A stretch of DNA of 64,000 nt from JAVVEZ01 sp032250895 (lineage in GTDB: Bacteria; Pseudomonadota; Gammaproteobacteria; Pseudomonadales; Pseudohongiellaceae), in assembly GCA_032250895.1 (NCBI GenBank), contig JAVVEZ010000001.1, positions 32,291 to 96,290 of the forward strand, in the 5' to 3' direction. The notes under the pieces are model-generated. The model made no database searches. It saw only the letters and a list, made by a program, of their open reading frames with translations, and was not told the origin of the DNA. Made by a program: the position numbers and the translations under genes. Shown piece after piece: positions 53,799 through 63,848 of this stretch. Position 1 is the stretch's first letter. Each line of letters begins with the position of its first letter.

Positions 53799-54212
53799 AT
53801 GGAAGAAACAGATATGAGTGAACTGAGAGTCATGGTGATAGATGACAGTAACACCATACGCAGAACCGCCGAAGCCTTGCTGAAGAAAACCGGTTGCACG
53901 GTAATCACGGCAGAGGATGGATTTGATGCACTGGCCAAGATCGTCGCCACCAGGCCGGATATTATTTTTATTGATGTCATGATGCCGAGGCTCAATGGCT
54001 ATGAGACCTGCTCGATTATCCGCAGCAACAAGACATTCGAGAATGTTCCGCTGGTACTGTTGTCAAGCAAGTCAAGTTTCTGCGACAAGGCCAGGGGAGC
54101 GGTGGTCGGTGCCAACAGCTATCTGACCAAGCCCTTCAGCAAGGATGAGCTGCTTGGTGCGATAAGCAAACACACCGGTAATGCTGACAATGTCATGGCA
54201 GTGAGCATCTGA
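53799..54212 (+). CDS. pilG: Response regulator PilG (twitching motility)
   Basis: Single CheY-like receiver of 137 residues: VMVIDDSNTIRRTAEALLKKTG, phospho-acceptor Asp about 59 in IFIDVMMPRLNGYE, the signalling Ser in LLSSKS, and Lys in LTKPFSK. It is very close to P. aeruginosa PilG, which promotes pilus extension downstream of ChpA. The ATG at 53799 gives a MEETD opening that aligns with PilG; the ATG at 53814 (GGAAG upstream) is an alternative. First gene of the pil-chp set. Confidence 0.95.
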   Translation: MEETDMSELRVMVIDDSNTIRRTAEALLKKTGCTVITAEDGFDALAKIVATRPDIIFIDVMMPRLNGYETCSIIRSNKTFENVPLVLLSSKSSFCDKARGAVVGANSYLTKPFSKDELLGAISKHTGNADNVMAVSI

Positions 54213-54263
54213 CCCGCTGTGCTCATGAAGGCCAGTGGGGCGGACAATAAAAAAGAGGCAGAT

Positions 54264-54632
54264 ATGAAAAAACTGAAAGTGCTGATCGTGGATGATTCGG
54301 CAGAAGACACCAGAAAAGCCGCATTGCTACTGAAAAATGCCGGTCATGCGGTGATCGTTGCCAGCAATGGCATGGAAGGTGTGGCGATGGCAAAACAGCA
54401 GTTGCCGGATCTGATTCTGATGGACATCGTCATGCCCGGCCTGAACGGTTTTCAGGCCACCCGGCAACTGAGCCATGATGAGGTCACGAGAAACATTCCG
54501 GTGATAGTGGTCAGCGGCAAGGATCAGGAAACAGACAAGGTGTGGGCAATGCGACAGGGCGCAAAGGCCTATTTGACCAAAACCATCGAGAAAAAAATCT
54601 TGCTTGATACCATTGGAGATCTCATGTCATGA
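54264..54632 (+). CDS. pilH: Response regulator PilH (twitching motility)
   Basis: Single CheY-like receiver of 122 residues from the ATG at 54264 (AGAGG 7 nt upstream; the frame opens earlier at 54219). KVLIVDDSAEDTRK, Asp54 in LILMDIVMPGLNGFQATRQL and YLTKTIEKK are typical of PilH, which opposes PilG and tunes pilus retraction. The penultimate loop has Thr where many receivers have Pro (LTKP to LTKT). The stop overlaps the next gene by 4 nt. Confidence 0.94.
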   Translation: MKKLKVLIVDDSAEDTRKAALLLKNAGHAVIVASNGMEGVAMAKQQLPDLILMDIVMPGLNGFQATRQLSHDEVTRNIPVIVVSGKDQETDKVWAMRQGAKAYLTKTIEKKILLDTIGDLMS

Positions 54633-55213
54633 GCGCCATATCCGGGATAAGCAACAATGCCTTTGAACAATTGTGGAATCTGGAGGAACGGGTTCGTCTC
54701 AGTAGCGCCTCATTGCCGAAGACAGTCGATACCCGCGAACAGTGGTCAGGAGTGATGTGTCATATCGCCGGCAAAGATTTTATTGTGCCCTTGTCTGCCA
54801 TCTCTGAAATTCTGGAACAGAAAGCTGTAACTTTTGTCCCTGCTTGCGCTGACTGGTTAAAGGGTTTGCTGAATCTGCGTGGGCGTTTATTGCCGATATT
54901 CGATGTCAGTGAATTCCTCGGGACTGATGACGGCAAAAGCAGTTCGTATCAGGTGATGGTTGTTGAGAAGGACAGCGTTTTTTGTGGCATTGCAGTAGAA
55001 AGGATAGATGGCATGCAGAAGTTCTATCAGGATGATTTCAATGCACTGGATTCATGCCATGAAGCCGAGGTCGGGCCGGTCAGAGAGTTTGTCAGCCTGG
55101 TGACAGAAATGGAAGAAAAAATCTGGTATCAGCTGGATATATTCAGACTGGCATCACGCATCAGTCAGACCAGTCCAGCTTCTGTTGCAGACAACACAGA
55201 CGTGGCAGCCTGA
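54629..55213 (+). CDS. pilI: CheW-like coupling protein PilI
   Basis: Adaptor that links PilJ to ChpA. 194 residues with a CheW domain (about 40-175): VMCHIAGKDFIVPLSAISEIL, GLLNLRGRLLPIFDVSEFLG, FCGIAVERIDGM. The ATGA overlap with pilH shows translational coupling. A short N-terminal extension (about 35 residues) and a polar C-terminal tail flank the domain. Confidence 0.93.
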   Translation: MSAISGISNNAFEQLWNLEERVRLSSASLPKTVDTREQWSGVMCHIAGKDFIVPLSAISEILEQKAVTFVPACADWLKGLLNLRGRLLPIFDVSEFLGTDDGKSSSYQVMVVEKDSVFCGIAVERIDGMQKFYQDDFNALDSCHEAEVGPVREFVSLVTEMEEKIWYQLDIFRLASRISQTSPASVADNTDVAA

Positions 55214-55281
55214 GTCCTGATTGTTCAAGGGCGCCTGATCGACAGCGCAACGAATAAATGTAGCGAATAAAGGAAACGACA

Positions 55282-57489
55282 ATGAATACCAAAAGAGATA
55301 AAAAGATGGCCAAGCTGAGCAAGCCAAGAACCCGTATTTTGATGACCCTGTTCGTTGTAGCATTGGCCTTGCTGGTGATAAATCTGGTGTTCGTCAATAT
55401 TCACTCGGGTGAAGACCAGATCTATATTCAGCGCACTGCGGACTTGCGGGTGCTGTCGCAGGAGATTCCGCAGCGCGCCGCTGAGGCCATTGCCGGCTCT
55501 GATGAAGCCTTCGACCAGTTGTCCCGGGCCAGGAGCGATTTTGACGCTGCCTGGAATCTGATCATTGACGGTCGGAAGGCCTATGTCGACTCGGGTATCG
55601 GGCTGAAAACAAATCTGCCTGGTCGTGGCAACATCATCACTCTGCGCCAGCCCGATGCCCAGAATCTGTGGACCCGGATAAGCGGCAACGCAGAACTGGT
55701 TCTGGCCAATCGCGAAGGCATTGAAAGTCTGAACGCCATTATTACCACGGCTGCTGCCAACATTCCGCAAATGCAGCGCAGCTATGATGAGGTGGTGAAT
55801 ACCTTGTTGGATAACAACGAGTCGCTGGCCACTATCGCCGTTGCTCAACGCCAGACCTGGCTGTCGGAACGCATTGCGCTGAACCTGAACCGCATTGCTG
55901 CAGGTGATGAGCAGGCGCAAGCGGCAGTGGAACAGTTGCAGCGTGATATCAGTCTGTTCTCGAGCAACCACGAAGCCTTGCTGGAAGGGGATGTTTCAAT
56001 CGGTATCAACCGGGTCGCGGATAGCGTTGCCCGCGCTGCTCTGGACAATATTTCCGAGCTGTTCTCGGCGCTTGAAGCCCGGTCCATTGACATTATCGCG
56101 GCTGCACCGCAGATATTCAAAGCCACACAGGCCGTGGATGCCATCGTTAGGGATGCAGAATTATTGCAGGTGGACGTCACAGAACTGTACCAGTTCTTTA
56201 CTGAAACCAGGGGTCAGCATCTGGCTTCGCCAGTGCTGGCTTACGGTCTGCTGCTCGGCATCCTGTTCTTGATGGTCCTGTACGGTATCGAAGTGATCAG
56301 ACAGTCACGTCTGGCGGAAAGAATGGCCGGCACAGAGAACCAGAAGAAAAACAACGCGGTGATGAACCTGCTGGAGGAAATTTCCGATCTGGCGGAAGGT
56401 GATCTGAGCGTTGAGGCCACGGTCAGTGAAGATTTTACCGGTGCGATTGCCGACTCCATCAACTACGCCGTGGGTCAGTTGCGGGAACTGGTGTCGGCAA
56501 TTATCGAGGTATCTGTGCAGGTCAGCGAATCCACCCGTTCCTCCGAACGTACTGCCAGGCACTTGTCGGATGCATCTGAGCGGCAGACCAGCAATATCAG
56601 CTCGGTGTCCGAATCCATCCGCGAAATGGAACAGAACATCAACCGTGTATCGGCCAACGCGATCCGATCACTGGATGTGGCACGCAATTCGGTCGATATT
56701 GCCTCAGGGGGTGCCGAGGTGGTGAAAAATACCATCCAGGGCATGGATATCATTCGTGGGCAGATCCAGGAAACCGCCAAACGCATCAAAAGACTGGGGG
56801 AAAGCTCGCAGGAAATTGGTGGATTCGTGTCGCTGATCAATGACATTGCCGACCATACCAACACGCTGTCACTGAATGCCGCCATTCAGGCCGCGATGGC
56901 GGGCGAGGCCGGCAAGGGTTTTGGTGTGGTTGCCGACGAGGTGCACGCGCTGGCGGAGCGTTCAAGGGATGCCACCCGTCAGATCGAAAGTCTGGTGAAG
57001 GTGATTCAGCGCGATATCACCGAGGCGGTATCCTCGATGGAACAAACCACCACCGAGGTGGTGCAGGGTACCCATCTTGCCCAGGGTGCCGGCTCTGCTC
57101 TGGATGACATCGAGAAAGTATCCAGGGAGCTCGCCGCCCTGGTCGAGGAAATTACCGATGCAGCCCAGAGTCAATCCAGGACCGCGTCTGAAATTACCGG
57201 ATCAATGGAAATCATTCAGCAGATCACCACCGAAACCTCATCCGGTACCAAGGCTACCAGCGAGTTTATCTTCAACCTCGGCAAGCTTACCGACAGATTG
57301 CACAATGCCGTTGCCGGCTTCAGTCTGTCCCCAAAAAACAGTGAATCAGCGCTGCCTGCCCAGGATGGTGCGGCAGCCGGCAGTACGGATGACGAAGACA
57401 GGATGGCGGCTGATGTGGATGTGGTGGTGGCTTATCCGCAACAGGACAAAGAGCGCAATTTCAAGGTGAGAGGGATGGCTACAGCCTGA
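55282..57489 (+). CDS. pilJ: Methyl-accepting chemotaxis protein PilJ
   Basis: Membrane receptor of the Pil-Chp system, 735 residues (P. aeruginosa PilJ is 682). Helix 1 is about 18-39 and a large periplasmic sensor region (about 40-315) contains paired four-helix PilJ domains. Helix 2 is about 316-339, with HAMP-like and coiled-coil regions after it. The conserved signalling tip is about 515-560 (IADHTNTLSLNAAIQAAMAG, GFGVVADEVHALAERS). AAAGGA precedes the ATG. The stop shares one base with the chpA start (TGATG). It probably senses pilin or surface contact. Confidence 0.95.
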   Translation: MNTKRDKKMAKLSKPRTRILMTLFVVALALLVINLVFVNIHSGEDQIYIQRTADLRVLSQEIPQRAAEAIAGSDEAFDQLSRARSDFDAAWNLIIDGRKAYVDSGIGLKTNLPGRGNIITLRQPDAQNLWTRISGNAELVLANREGIESLNAIITTAAANIPQMQRSYDEVVNTLLDNNESLATIAVAQRQTWLSERIALNLNRIAAGDEQAQAAVEQLQRDISLFSSNHEALLEGDVSIGINRVADSVARAALDNISELFSALEARSIDIIAAAPQIFKATQAVDAIVRDAELLQVDVTELYQFFTETRGQHLASPVLAYGLLLGILFLMVLYGIEVIRQSRLAERMAGTENQKKNNAVMNLLEEISDLAEGDLSVEATVSEDFTGAIADSINYAVGQLRELVSAIIEVSVQVSESTRSSERTARHLSDASERQTSNISSVSESIREMEQNINRVSANAIRSLDVARNSVDIASGGAEVVKNTIQGMDIIRGQIQETAKRIKRLGESSQEIGGFVSLINDIADHTNTLSLNAAIQAAMAGEAGKGFGVVADEVHALAERSRDATRQIESLVKVIQRDITEAVSSMEQTTTEVVQGTHLAQGAGSALDDIEKVSRELAALVEEITDAAQSQSRTASEITGSMEIIQQITTETSSGTKATSEFIFNLGKLTDRLHNAVAGFSLSPKNSESALPAQDGAAAGSTDDEDRMAADVDVVVAYPQQDKERNFKVRGMATA

Positions 57490-60400
57490 TGGAGACCCGT
57501 GTGAAGCCATGGCAAAATTTTTATGCCTTCAGTAAGGTAAAAACCTGCATTGAACACCTTGTGCAGGAAGTGGCAATGACATTTGAAGCCTGTCTGGAGG
57601 AAGAACAGGCGGCGCTGATGTCGCCACAGCAGTTCTCACTGTGCAGCGCCAGGCTCGAACAGATTGCCGGTGTTCTGCGGGTAATGGAATATCAGGAACT
57701 GGCCTTGCTGGTGGATGAAATGCTTGGCTTGCTGAAGGACTCAGCCAACGCGGCGATGCAGGCAGAACCCGCACGGCTTGTTGAAAGCCGGCAGTTGGTT
57801 TTTGTGGCGGCCACGGACTTTCCGGCAATTCTGGAAGGTGTGTTGTCGGGCCAGATTCAACACTGGTATGAATACAATCAGTTGTTCAATCGGATCCGCA
57901 AGGCCAGGAACATGAGCCTGGTGTTCAGCAGTCAGACCTTGTTGACCAAGCCGCACATCCCGTTCAAGGATAGGTTTGCGACACATCCGCAGCAAATGAC
58001 GCGGCTGCTGGACCAGCATGTTGCTCATTACAACGAGGCCAAAACACAGATTCTGCAGAACCGGGATATCCGTCAGGGCATCAATGCCTTCCAGAATATC
58101 TTTACCAATCTGGAAGTCATGGGTCGGGATTTTCGACTGTCCACGTTGTGGGGCTTGTGTGCCACTCTGGCCGAGTCATTGTCAGAAGAACAGATGCGGC
58201 ACGAGCATCCAGTGCTGAAATTGTTGTGCTCTTTCTCAACTGTCATGCAGCGAGTCAGGGATAATGGCGCCAGGGCTCTGAATCAGAATATTCCTGAAGA
58301 TATTCTGGAGAAAGTGCTGGATGCGCTGACAATGCCCTTGCATGAAACCAGCCGCTTGCTGGCAGTCAAGTGCTGGTTCAATCTGGACCTGGAACTGGCC
58401 AGGGCGCAGCGCCTCAAACAGCAGGACCTGCTGGTCAGTTTTTCCCGCAAGGATGCCTTCACCAAAACCATCCGTTTGTTGACAGAACGTATAAGCCAGT
58501 TGTCTGAACGGATCAACGGGGAGATTGCCGGCACGGATTTTTCACCGGGGCAGATTGAAGACTGTATTCAGGCACTTGAATCCATTCAGGCATCGATTCG
58601 TGTACTGGGCATCATGTCACCGGTGGAACTGATTGAGCAGTGCCTTGCCTGCGCACCCCGGCAGGCCAAGGTTTCAGACTCACTGTCACGGCAAAGCATT
58701 GTGGACTTTCTCAATCAATGCGCACAGATACTCTATCAGTGCGAACTGAGCCTGCTGAGTCATGCGGAAGAACTGGAAAGAGCCGTCTTTGTTTCCAGGG
58801 CCGGAAAGGACGCGGGTATGGCCTTCACCGGCGTCAAACTGAGCGTTGTACTCGAAGCCATCAAGAATCTTGAACAGGTCGTGATTGCGATCAACAATTA
58901 TGTGGATGCAGACTACGATGGCAGCAAGCTGTCAGATGCCATCAGACAACTCGAGGGTGCGCGTGTGGCGCTGATGGCGGTGCCGCTTGAGAAAGCGGTT
59001 GCCTATTGTGCCGGTGCCAGGGAGTTCGTCGAGCATCTTTTGCCGCATCAGGGGCTTGCAGTCAGGGAACGGGGCGCGGACGCGTCCTTTCATGCCTTTG
59101 CCCATTTGATCATCAATACCATTTTATACCTGGAACAGGTCAGTATCGGCAGAGCCGAAAAATTTGAACGCATCGTGCAGGAGTCCGACAAACTGCTGGA
59201 AAGCGTGCAGTCCGCGCTTGCGAATGAACCTGAGCGGCAGGCAGCGGCGATGGCTGAGGCCGGCAATGTCACTGCCGGATTCTCTGAAGAAGGCCCTGAA
59301 CAGGATTCTTCTGATGACACAGGGCCTGTCAGTCAGCCTGAGCCGGACACCACTGTGCTCGAGGGGGATGAAGACATTCAGGCCATCTTTATTGAGGAAG
59401 CTGAAGAAATATTGCCCCAGATTCATGACAGCCATGACTTGCTGTGTCAAAACCTGCATGACGCCGAAGCTCTGGCCGATCTGCGCCGCAGTTATCATAC
59501 CTTGAAGGGCAGTGGCCGGATGGTTGGTGCGGAGGCCCTTGCAGCACTGGCCTGGAGTGTCGAGAATCTGCTGAATCATGTGATCGGTGGCGCCGTGGTT
59601 CTTGATAACACAGTGCTGGGCGCCCTGCGGCAGGTGCAGGAGAAACTGCCGTTTCTGGTTGACGGATTCCGGAACAATGAACATGCTGCCGTCGTGGCCG
59701 ACAGTGTTGCGGCTGAGGTCGCCTGGATGGACAGTTTTGTGACGGCGAATTCAGTGGCCGAGGCCCCGACAGGGGTGCTTGCAGAAACAGCAGGCACGGC
59801 CAGGGAAAAGCCGGCGCTGTACATTGTGACAAAGCAGCAGGACACAGCCATTGATACGCCGGTGCATGAAAGCGGCGACCTTGAACGGGCGGCTGCGGAA
59901 GATGATGTGGCATCGGAGTCTGCCAGCAAGGCCGACGGCGAGAGTTTGTCCGAGGTGTTTGCCATTGAAACTCAACGGCAGATAGGGCGCATCCGCCAAT
60001 ATCTGGATGATGACCTTGCTGCCGATGCAGAAGAACAGGCCATCACCACCAGCAGTTATCTTATTCCTGTACACACCTTGTATGGCAATTGCACAGTAGC
60101 GGAACTACAGCAATTCGGACATGTCGTGGGTCAGTTGGAGAGGCTGTTGCAGGACCATCCCTACCGTAAGGTCAACAATAGCCTGAAAATCCTGCTGAGT
60201 GAATTTTGTGAAATTTCGGCCCGGGTCACCCATGACATCACAGGCACCACTGCCGTGGCATTGACGGATGCACTGCGCCAGGAGCTGGATGAGTTTCTGT
60301 CGTCGCTGGCGAGGGTCAGGGATGAATTGTCGGGACATGAGCCGCCCGATGCCTATGCTGTGGAGATTGATGCAATTGTCTCGACCATGAGCACAGACGC

Positions 60401-63251
60401 GGATTCCGATAATCATTATGCAGATGCTGACGACTCCCTGGAGACTACGGATTACGATGCGCTGTTACTATCCGGTTTTCTGCGGGAATCCCGGGCGATC
60501 AATGCGCTCATCGGAAATCTTTACCAGGCCTTTCGGGTAGAACACCAGCATGACAGGGCGCAGCAGTTGCAGGATCAGTTTGCTCATTTTGAAGGTGCTG
60601 CCAGTCTGGCTGAACAGGCCGCCATTGCCTCGGTTTGTCATGCCTTGTCGATTCTTTACAAGCAATATGCCGAGGGGCTGTTTTCAATCAACGATACGCT
60701 CATCACCTTGCTGGATCAGTTGCATGCCTGGGTGAATGCGGGCATGCAGATGCTGGAAGACGGCGCGGCCGCTCCGGCACCCGTACCCGACCACTTGCTG
60801 ATGCAATTGAAGCAGAGCATCGGACAGCAGATCGCCGTCAGGACCACGGAGAAGGTCATGATGGCAGAGGAGCAGGTGGAAGAATCCCTGCTGGCCGTCT
60901 TTGTCGAAGAGGCTGCCGAAATCCTGCACGAGCTGGACAGTCGCATGGCAGACTGGCAGCAGGCTCCTGACGATCGCGGTGTTCTGGATGATCTGCTGCG
61001 TTCATTGCATACGCTCAAAGGCAGTGCGGCCCTGGTCGGCGAGCAGGAGCTGAGCGAGGCTGCGCATCGTTTCGAGACCCTGATCATCGAAGCCGGTCAC
61101 GGCGGTCGACATCTGGATGAGCATTTCTTTGCCGTCGCCGACCGGCATCTGAATATCCTGCAGGTCTTGTTTGCGCTGTACCGGAGCGATGAAAACGGAT
61201 GTCTGCGCAGAATGCCGATCAGCGACGATGAACTGACAAAACTGCTGCAGGTGGACGAGGTGGAGGTCAGCATCGGAGCTGCCGGCAGTCATGATGGCAT
61301 CAGCGTCCTCAGCCCGGTCCCGCAAGTACAGGCGGCGTCATTGGATATGCCGGAAACTGATGTCGCCCGCAGTAATACCGGGGTGGCGCTGGACGAGCAT
61401 GTGCGGGTGTCCGGCAATCTGCTGAAAGACCTGCTCAATGACACTGATGAAATCAGCATCGCCCGTAACCGTATTGAACAGAACATGACTGATTTCAATG
61501 TCCTGATGGCGGACATGGATGAAACCCTGGGCAGACTGCAGGATTATATCCATAGTTTTGAAATGCATACCAAAACCGGGACCGGTATCAGCCAGAGGGC
61601 GGTCGGCGATGGCCTGGTACCTGCGGGCGGGTATGACAGAAATCAGGGCAGTGATTTTGATGCGCTGGAGATGGACAAATACACCGAGTTGCAGCAAATA
61701 GCCCTGTCCTTGCTGGAAGACTATGACGACCTGCGCGACATCAGGAAGAATCTGTCTGGCAAAATCAGAAATGTCGGCACCATGCTGAATGAACAGCAGC
61801 GCTCCACCCACAAGCTGCAGGACGGGCTCATTTCCTCGCAGATGGTGCCCTTTGCCGGCATTGTGCCGCGGCTGCGGCGGCTGGCCAGACAGGTCGGTAC
61901 CGAGCTCAACAAGCAGCTCACGATCAAGTTCAGTAATCCGGAAGGAAAAATCGACAGAAGTATTCTGCAGGCTGTGGTCAGTCCGATCGAGCACATGATA
62001 CGCAATGCGATTGACCATGGTATTGAATCCACCGAAGACCGGGCCGCGCTGCAGAAACCGCTCCAGGCCGAACTGCTGGTGAAACTGTATCGCCAGGGCG
62101 CCAATATCATTCTGGACATCAGCGATGACGGGCGCGGCATCGACACCCGCAAGATCAGACAGAAAGCCATCGCTGACGGCATTCTGGATCCCGATGCCAC
62201 GGTCTCTGATCAGGAACTGTGCCAGCTGATTCTGCGTGCCGGTTTCAGTACCTCCGACACTATTTCCCGTATTTCCGGTCGTGGCGTGGGCTTGGACGTG
62301 GTCCGGAAAGAGATCAAGCAGATTGGCGGTGATATTGAAATTCATTCCCGCCCCGGGCTGGGGACGACCTTCAGGATTCGGCTGCCTCTGACTTCCTCCT
62401 TGAACCGGGCGCTGCTCTTCAGGGTGGCCGGGATCGAGTATGTCATGCTGCTGAATACGATTGACGGCATTATTCTCGAAAAGACCGCGACCCTGCAAAA
62501 CTGCTACAAGGAACAAAAGACCTCCGTCTTCCAGTATGCCGGTAAATCCTATGAACTGGCTTACCTCGGCGCGCTGCTGGGAGACCGTGCCACACCTGAC
62601 TTTCAACACGGCATGGAGGTCTCGTCATCGCTGTTGCTGGTATCGGGTACACACAGGAATGTGGCCCTGCATGTCGACGCCATCATGGGCAGTCGAGAAT
62701 TGGTCGTGAAGTCTCTGGGAAAGCAGTTTGCGAACATATCGGCACTGGCTGGCGGTGTCATTCTTGGTGATGGCCGGGTAGTGCTTGTGCTGGATCCTCA
62801 CTCGCTGGTAGACAGCAATGCCAACAAAGACAGTGCATTGTTCCAGACCGTGCTGTCGGGTCAGTCAGTTGCAGCTGATACAGAAGGCGGCAAGACTGTA
62901 CTGGTAGTGGATGATTCCATCACCGTCAGAAAAGTCACCTCGGCAATACTCAAGCGCAATGGCATGAAGGTGATACTGGCCAAGAACGGCCTGGAAGCGG
63001 TCGAGATACTGCAAAACACCTTGCCGGACATCATGCTGCTGGATATTGAAATGCCGAAAATGGACGGTTTTGAAGTCGCCGCCCATATCCGTCAGCAAGA
63101 CAGCGATGTCAGGAACCTGCCGATTATCATGATTACGTCGCGCATCGGTGAGAAACATCGCAGCCGGGCAGAGAAAATCGGCGTGAACCAGTACATGTGC
63201 AAACCTTTCCAGGAAGAAAACCTGCTGGAAGTGATTGCCGGCTACAACTGA
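57489..63251 (+). CDS. chpA: Hybrid chemotaxis histidine kinase ChpA/PilL
   Basis: Central kinase of the Pil-Chp pathway, 1920 residues (P. aeruginosa ChpA is about 2470). The N-terminal helical FimL-like region (about 1-580) is followed by an HPt domain with His670 in YHTLKGSGRM, a degenerate HPt-like segment with His862 in PVHTLYGN (Lys replaced by Tyr) and a third HPt with His1174 in LHTLKGSAAL. Then come a dimerisation segment, a GHKL ATPase (N box EHMIRNAIDHG about 1501-1511, GRGID about 1548, GRGVGLDVV), a CheW domain (about 1625-1780) and a C-terminal receiver with Asp1852 in LLDIEMPKMDG. It phosphorylates PilG and PilH. Confidence 0.96.
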   Translation: METRVKPWQNFYAFSKVKTCIEHLVQEVAMTFEACLEEEQAALMSPQQFSLCSARLEQIAGVLRVMEYQELALLVDEMLGLLKDSANAAMQAEPARLVESRQLVFVAATDFPAILEGVLSGQIQHWYEYNQLFNRIRKARNMSLVFSSQTLLTKPHIPFKDRFATHPQQMTRLLDQHVAHYNEAKTQILQNRDIRQGINAFQNIFTNLEVMGRDFRLSTLWGLCATLAESLSEEQMRHEHPVLKLLCSFSTVMQRVRDNGARALNQNIPEDILEKVLDALTMPLHETSRLLAVKCWFNLDLELARAQRLKQQDLLVSFSRKDAFTKTIRLLTERISQLSERINGEIAGTDFSPGQIEDCIQALESIQASIRVLGIMSPVELIEQCLACAPRQAKVSDSLSRQSIVDFLNQCAQILYQCELSLLSHAEELERAVFVSRAGKDAGMAFTGVKLSVVLEAIKNLEQVVIAINNYVDADYDGSKLSDAIRQLEGARVALMAVPLEKAVAYCAGAREFVEHLLPHQGLAVRERGADASFHAFAHLIINTILYLEQVSIGRAEKFERIVQESDKLLESVQSALANEPERQAAAMAEAGNVTAGFSEEGPEQDSSDDTGPVSQPEPDTTVLEGDEDIQAIFIEEAEEILPQIHDSHDLLCQNLHDAEALADLRRSYHTLKGSGRMVGAEALAALAWSVENLLNHVIGGAVVLDNTVLGALRQVQEKLPFLVDGFRNNEHAAVVADSVAAEVAWMDSFVTANSVAEAPTGVLAETAGTAREKPALYIVTKQQDTAIDTPVHESGDLERAAAEDDVASESASKADGESLSEVFAIETQRQIGRIRQYLDDDLAADAEEQAITTSSYLIPVHTLYGNCTVAELQQFGHVVGQLERLLQDHPYRKVNNSLKILLSEFCEISARVTHDITGTTAVALTDALRQELDEFLSSLARVRDELSGHEPPDAYAVEIDAIVSTMSTDADSDNHYADADDSLETTDYDALLLSGFLRESRAINALIGNLYQAFRVEHQHDRAQQLQDQFAHFEGAASLAEQAAIASVCHALSILYKQYAEGLFSINDTLITLLDQLHAWVNAGMQMLEDGAAAPAPVPDHLLMQLKQSIGQQIAVRTTEKVMMAEEQVEESLLAVFVEEAAEILHELDSRMADWQQAPDDRGVLDDLLRSLHTLKGSAALVGEQELSEAAHRFETLIIEAGHGGRHLDEHFFAVADRHLNILQVLFALYRSDENGCLRRMPISDDELTKLLQVDEVEVSIGAAGSHDGISVLSPVPQVQAASLDMPETDVARSNTGVALDEHVRVSGNLLKDLLNDTDEISIARNRIEQNMTDFNVLMADMDETLGRLQDYIHSFEMHTKTGTGISQRAVGDGLVPAGGYDRNQGSDFDALEMDKYTELQQIALSLLEDYDDLRDIRKNLSGKIRNVGTMLNEQQRSTHKLQDGLISSQMVPFAGIVPRLRRLARQVGTELNKQLTIKFSNPEGKIDRSILQAVVSPIEHMIRNAIDHGIESTEDRAALQKPLQAELLVKLYRQGANIILDISDDGRGIDTRKIRQKAIADGILDPDATVSDQELCQLILRAGFSTSDTISRISGRGVGLDVVRKEIKQIGGDIEIHSRPGLGTTFRIRLPLTSSLNRALLFRVAGIEYVMLLNTIDGIILEKTATLQNCYKEQKTSVFQYAGKSYELAYLGALLGDRATPDFQHGMEVSSSLLLVSGTHRNVALHVDAIMGSRELVVKSLGKQFANISALAGGVILGDGRVVLVLDPHSLVDSNANKDSALFQTVLSGQSVAADTEGGKTVLVVDDSITVRKVTSAILKRNGMKVILAKNGLEAVEILQNTLPDIMLLDIEMPKMDGFEVAAHIRQQDSDVRNLPIIMITSRIGEKHRSRAEKIGVNQYMCKPFQEENLLEVIAGYN

Positions 63252-63277
63252 ACAGGCCTGAATATCGGAGCATGCAG

Positions 63278-63772
63278 ATGAATTCACTGGCAAAAAACCA
63301 GGGCGGAACCACTCGGGATGAAGGCCGCAGCCACTGCCTGCTGATCCGGGCGGAATCATTGCAGTTGATCGTGCCCAGAATACTGGTGGCAGAAGTCATC
63401 GACCTGGAGGGTATGGAGTTTGTCGCCAGTCTGAATCCGGGAATCAGAATATTTTTCTGGCGGGGTTATCAGGTGCCCTTGATCAGTTCGACAGTATTTG
63501 GTCAGGCAGGTCAGGTGGATAGTGCCGGGCACAGCAAGATTATCATTCTGCATGGCGTATTCAATCATGACAGGTTGCCATTCTATGCGTTTATTGCTTC
63601 CGCCAATCCGCGCCTGGTGGTGGTCTCCAGGGCTTCCATTGAAGAACAGGCGCAGCAATATCAGGGCAGGGGTGCCGACGTACTGATGCCGGTGCTCGTT
63701 GACGGCAAGGAAGCCGCCATTCCCAAAGTCGACCCCGTGGAGCAATACATATACAGCAGTTTGTTTCAATAA
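63278..63772 (+). CDS. chpC: CheW-like protein ChpC
   Basis: 164 residues from the ATG at 63278, which has GGAG 7 nt upstream; the ATG at 63272 is too close to it and the frame opens at 63197 inside chpA. A CheW-type domain (CLLIRAESLQLIVPRILVAEV, FFWRGYQVPLISSTVFG, PFYAFIASANPRLVVV) identifies it as ChpC, the second CheW homologue found beside ChpA and linking other receptors to it. It is the last gene of the operon before repeat C. Confidence 0.88.
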   Translation: MNSLAKNQGGTTRDEGRSHCLLIRAESLQLIVPRILVAEVIDLEGMEFVASLNPGIRIFFWRGYQVPLISSTVFGQAGQVDSAGHSKIIILHGVFNHDRLPFYAFIASANPRLVVVSRASIEEQAQQYQGRGADVLMPVLVDGKEAAIPKVDPVEQYIYSSLFQ

Positions 63773-63788
63773 AGGGCACCTCTAAAAA
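63771..63788 (-). repeat. Dispersed repeat family C, single copy
   Basis: Reverse strand TTTTTAGAGGTGCCCTTT starts inside the chpC stop codon and matches 27757-27773 exactly over 17 nt. Confidence 0.7.
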
Positions 63789-63848
63789 TAAAGCCTGCCG
63801 GTTTGAGAATACGGCAGCATCAGGACAATATCCGGGGCAAATGACAGA

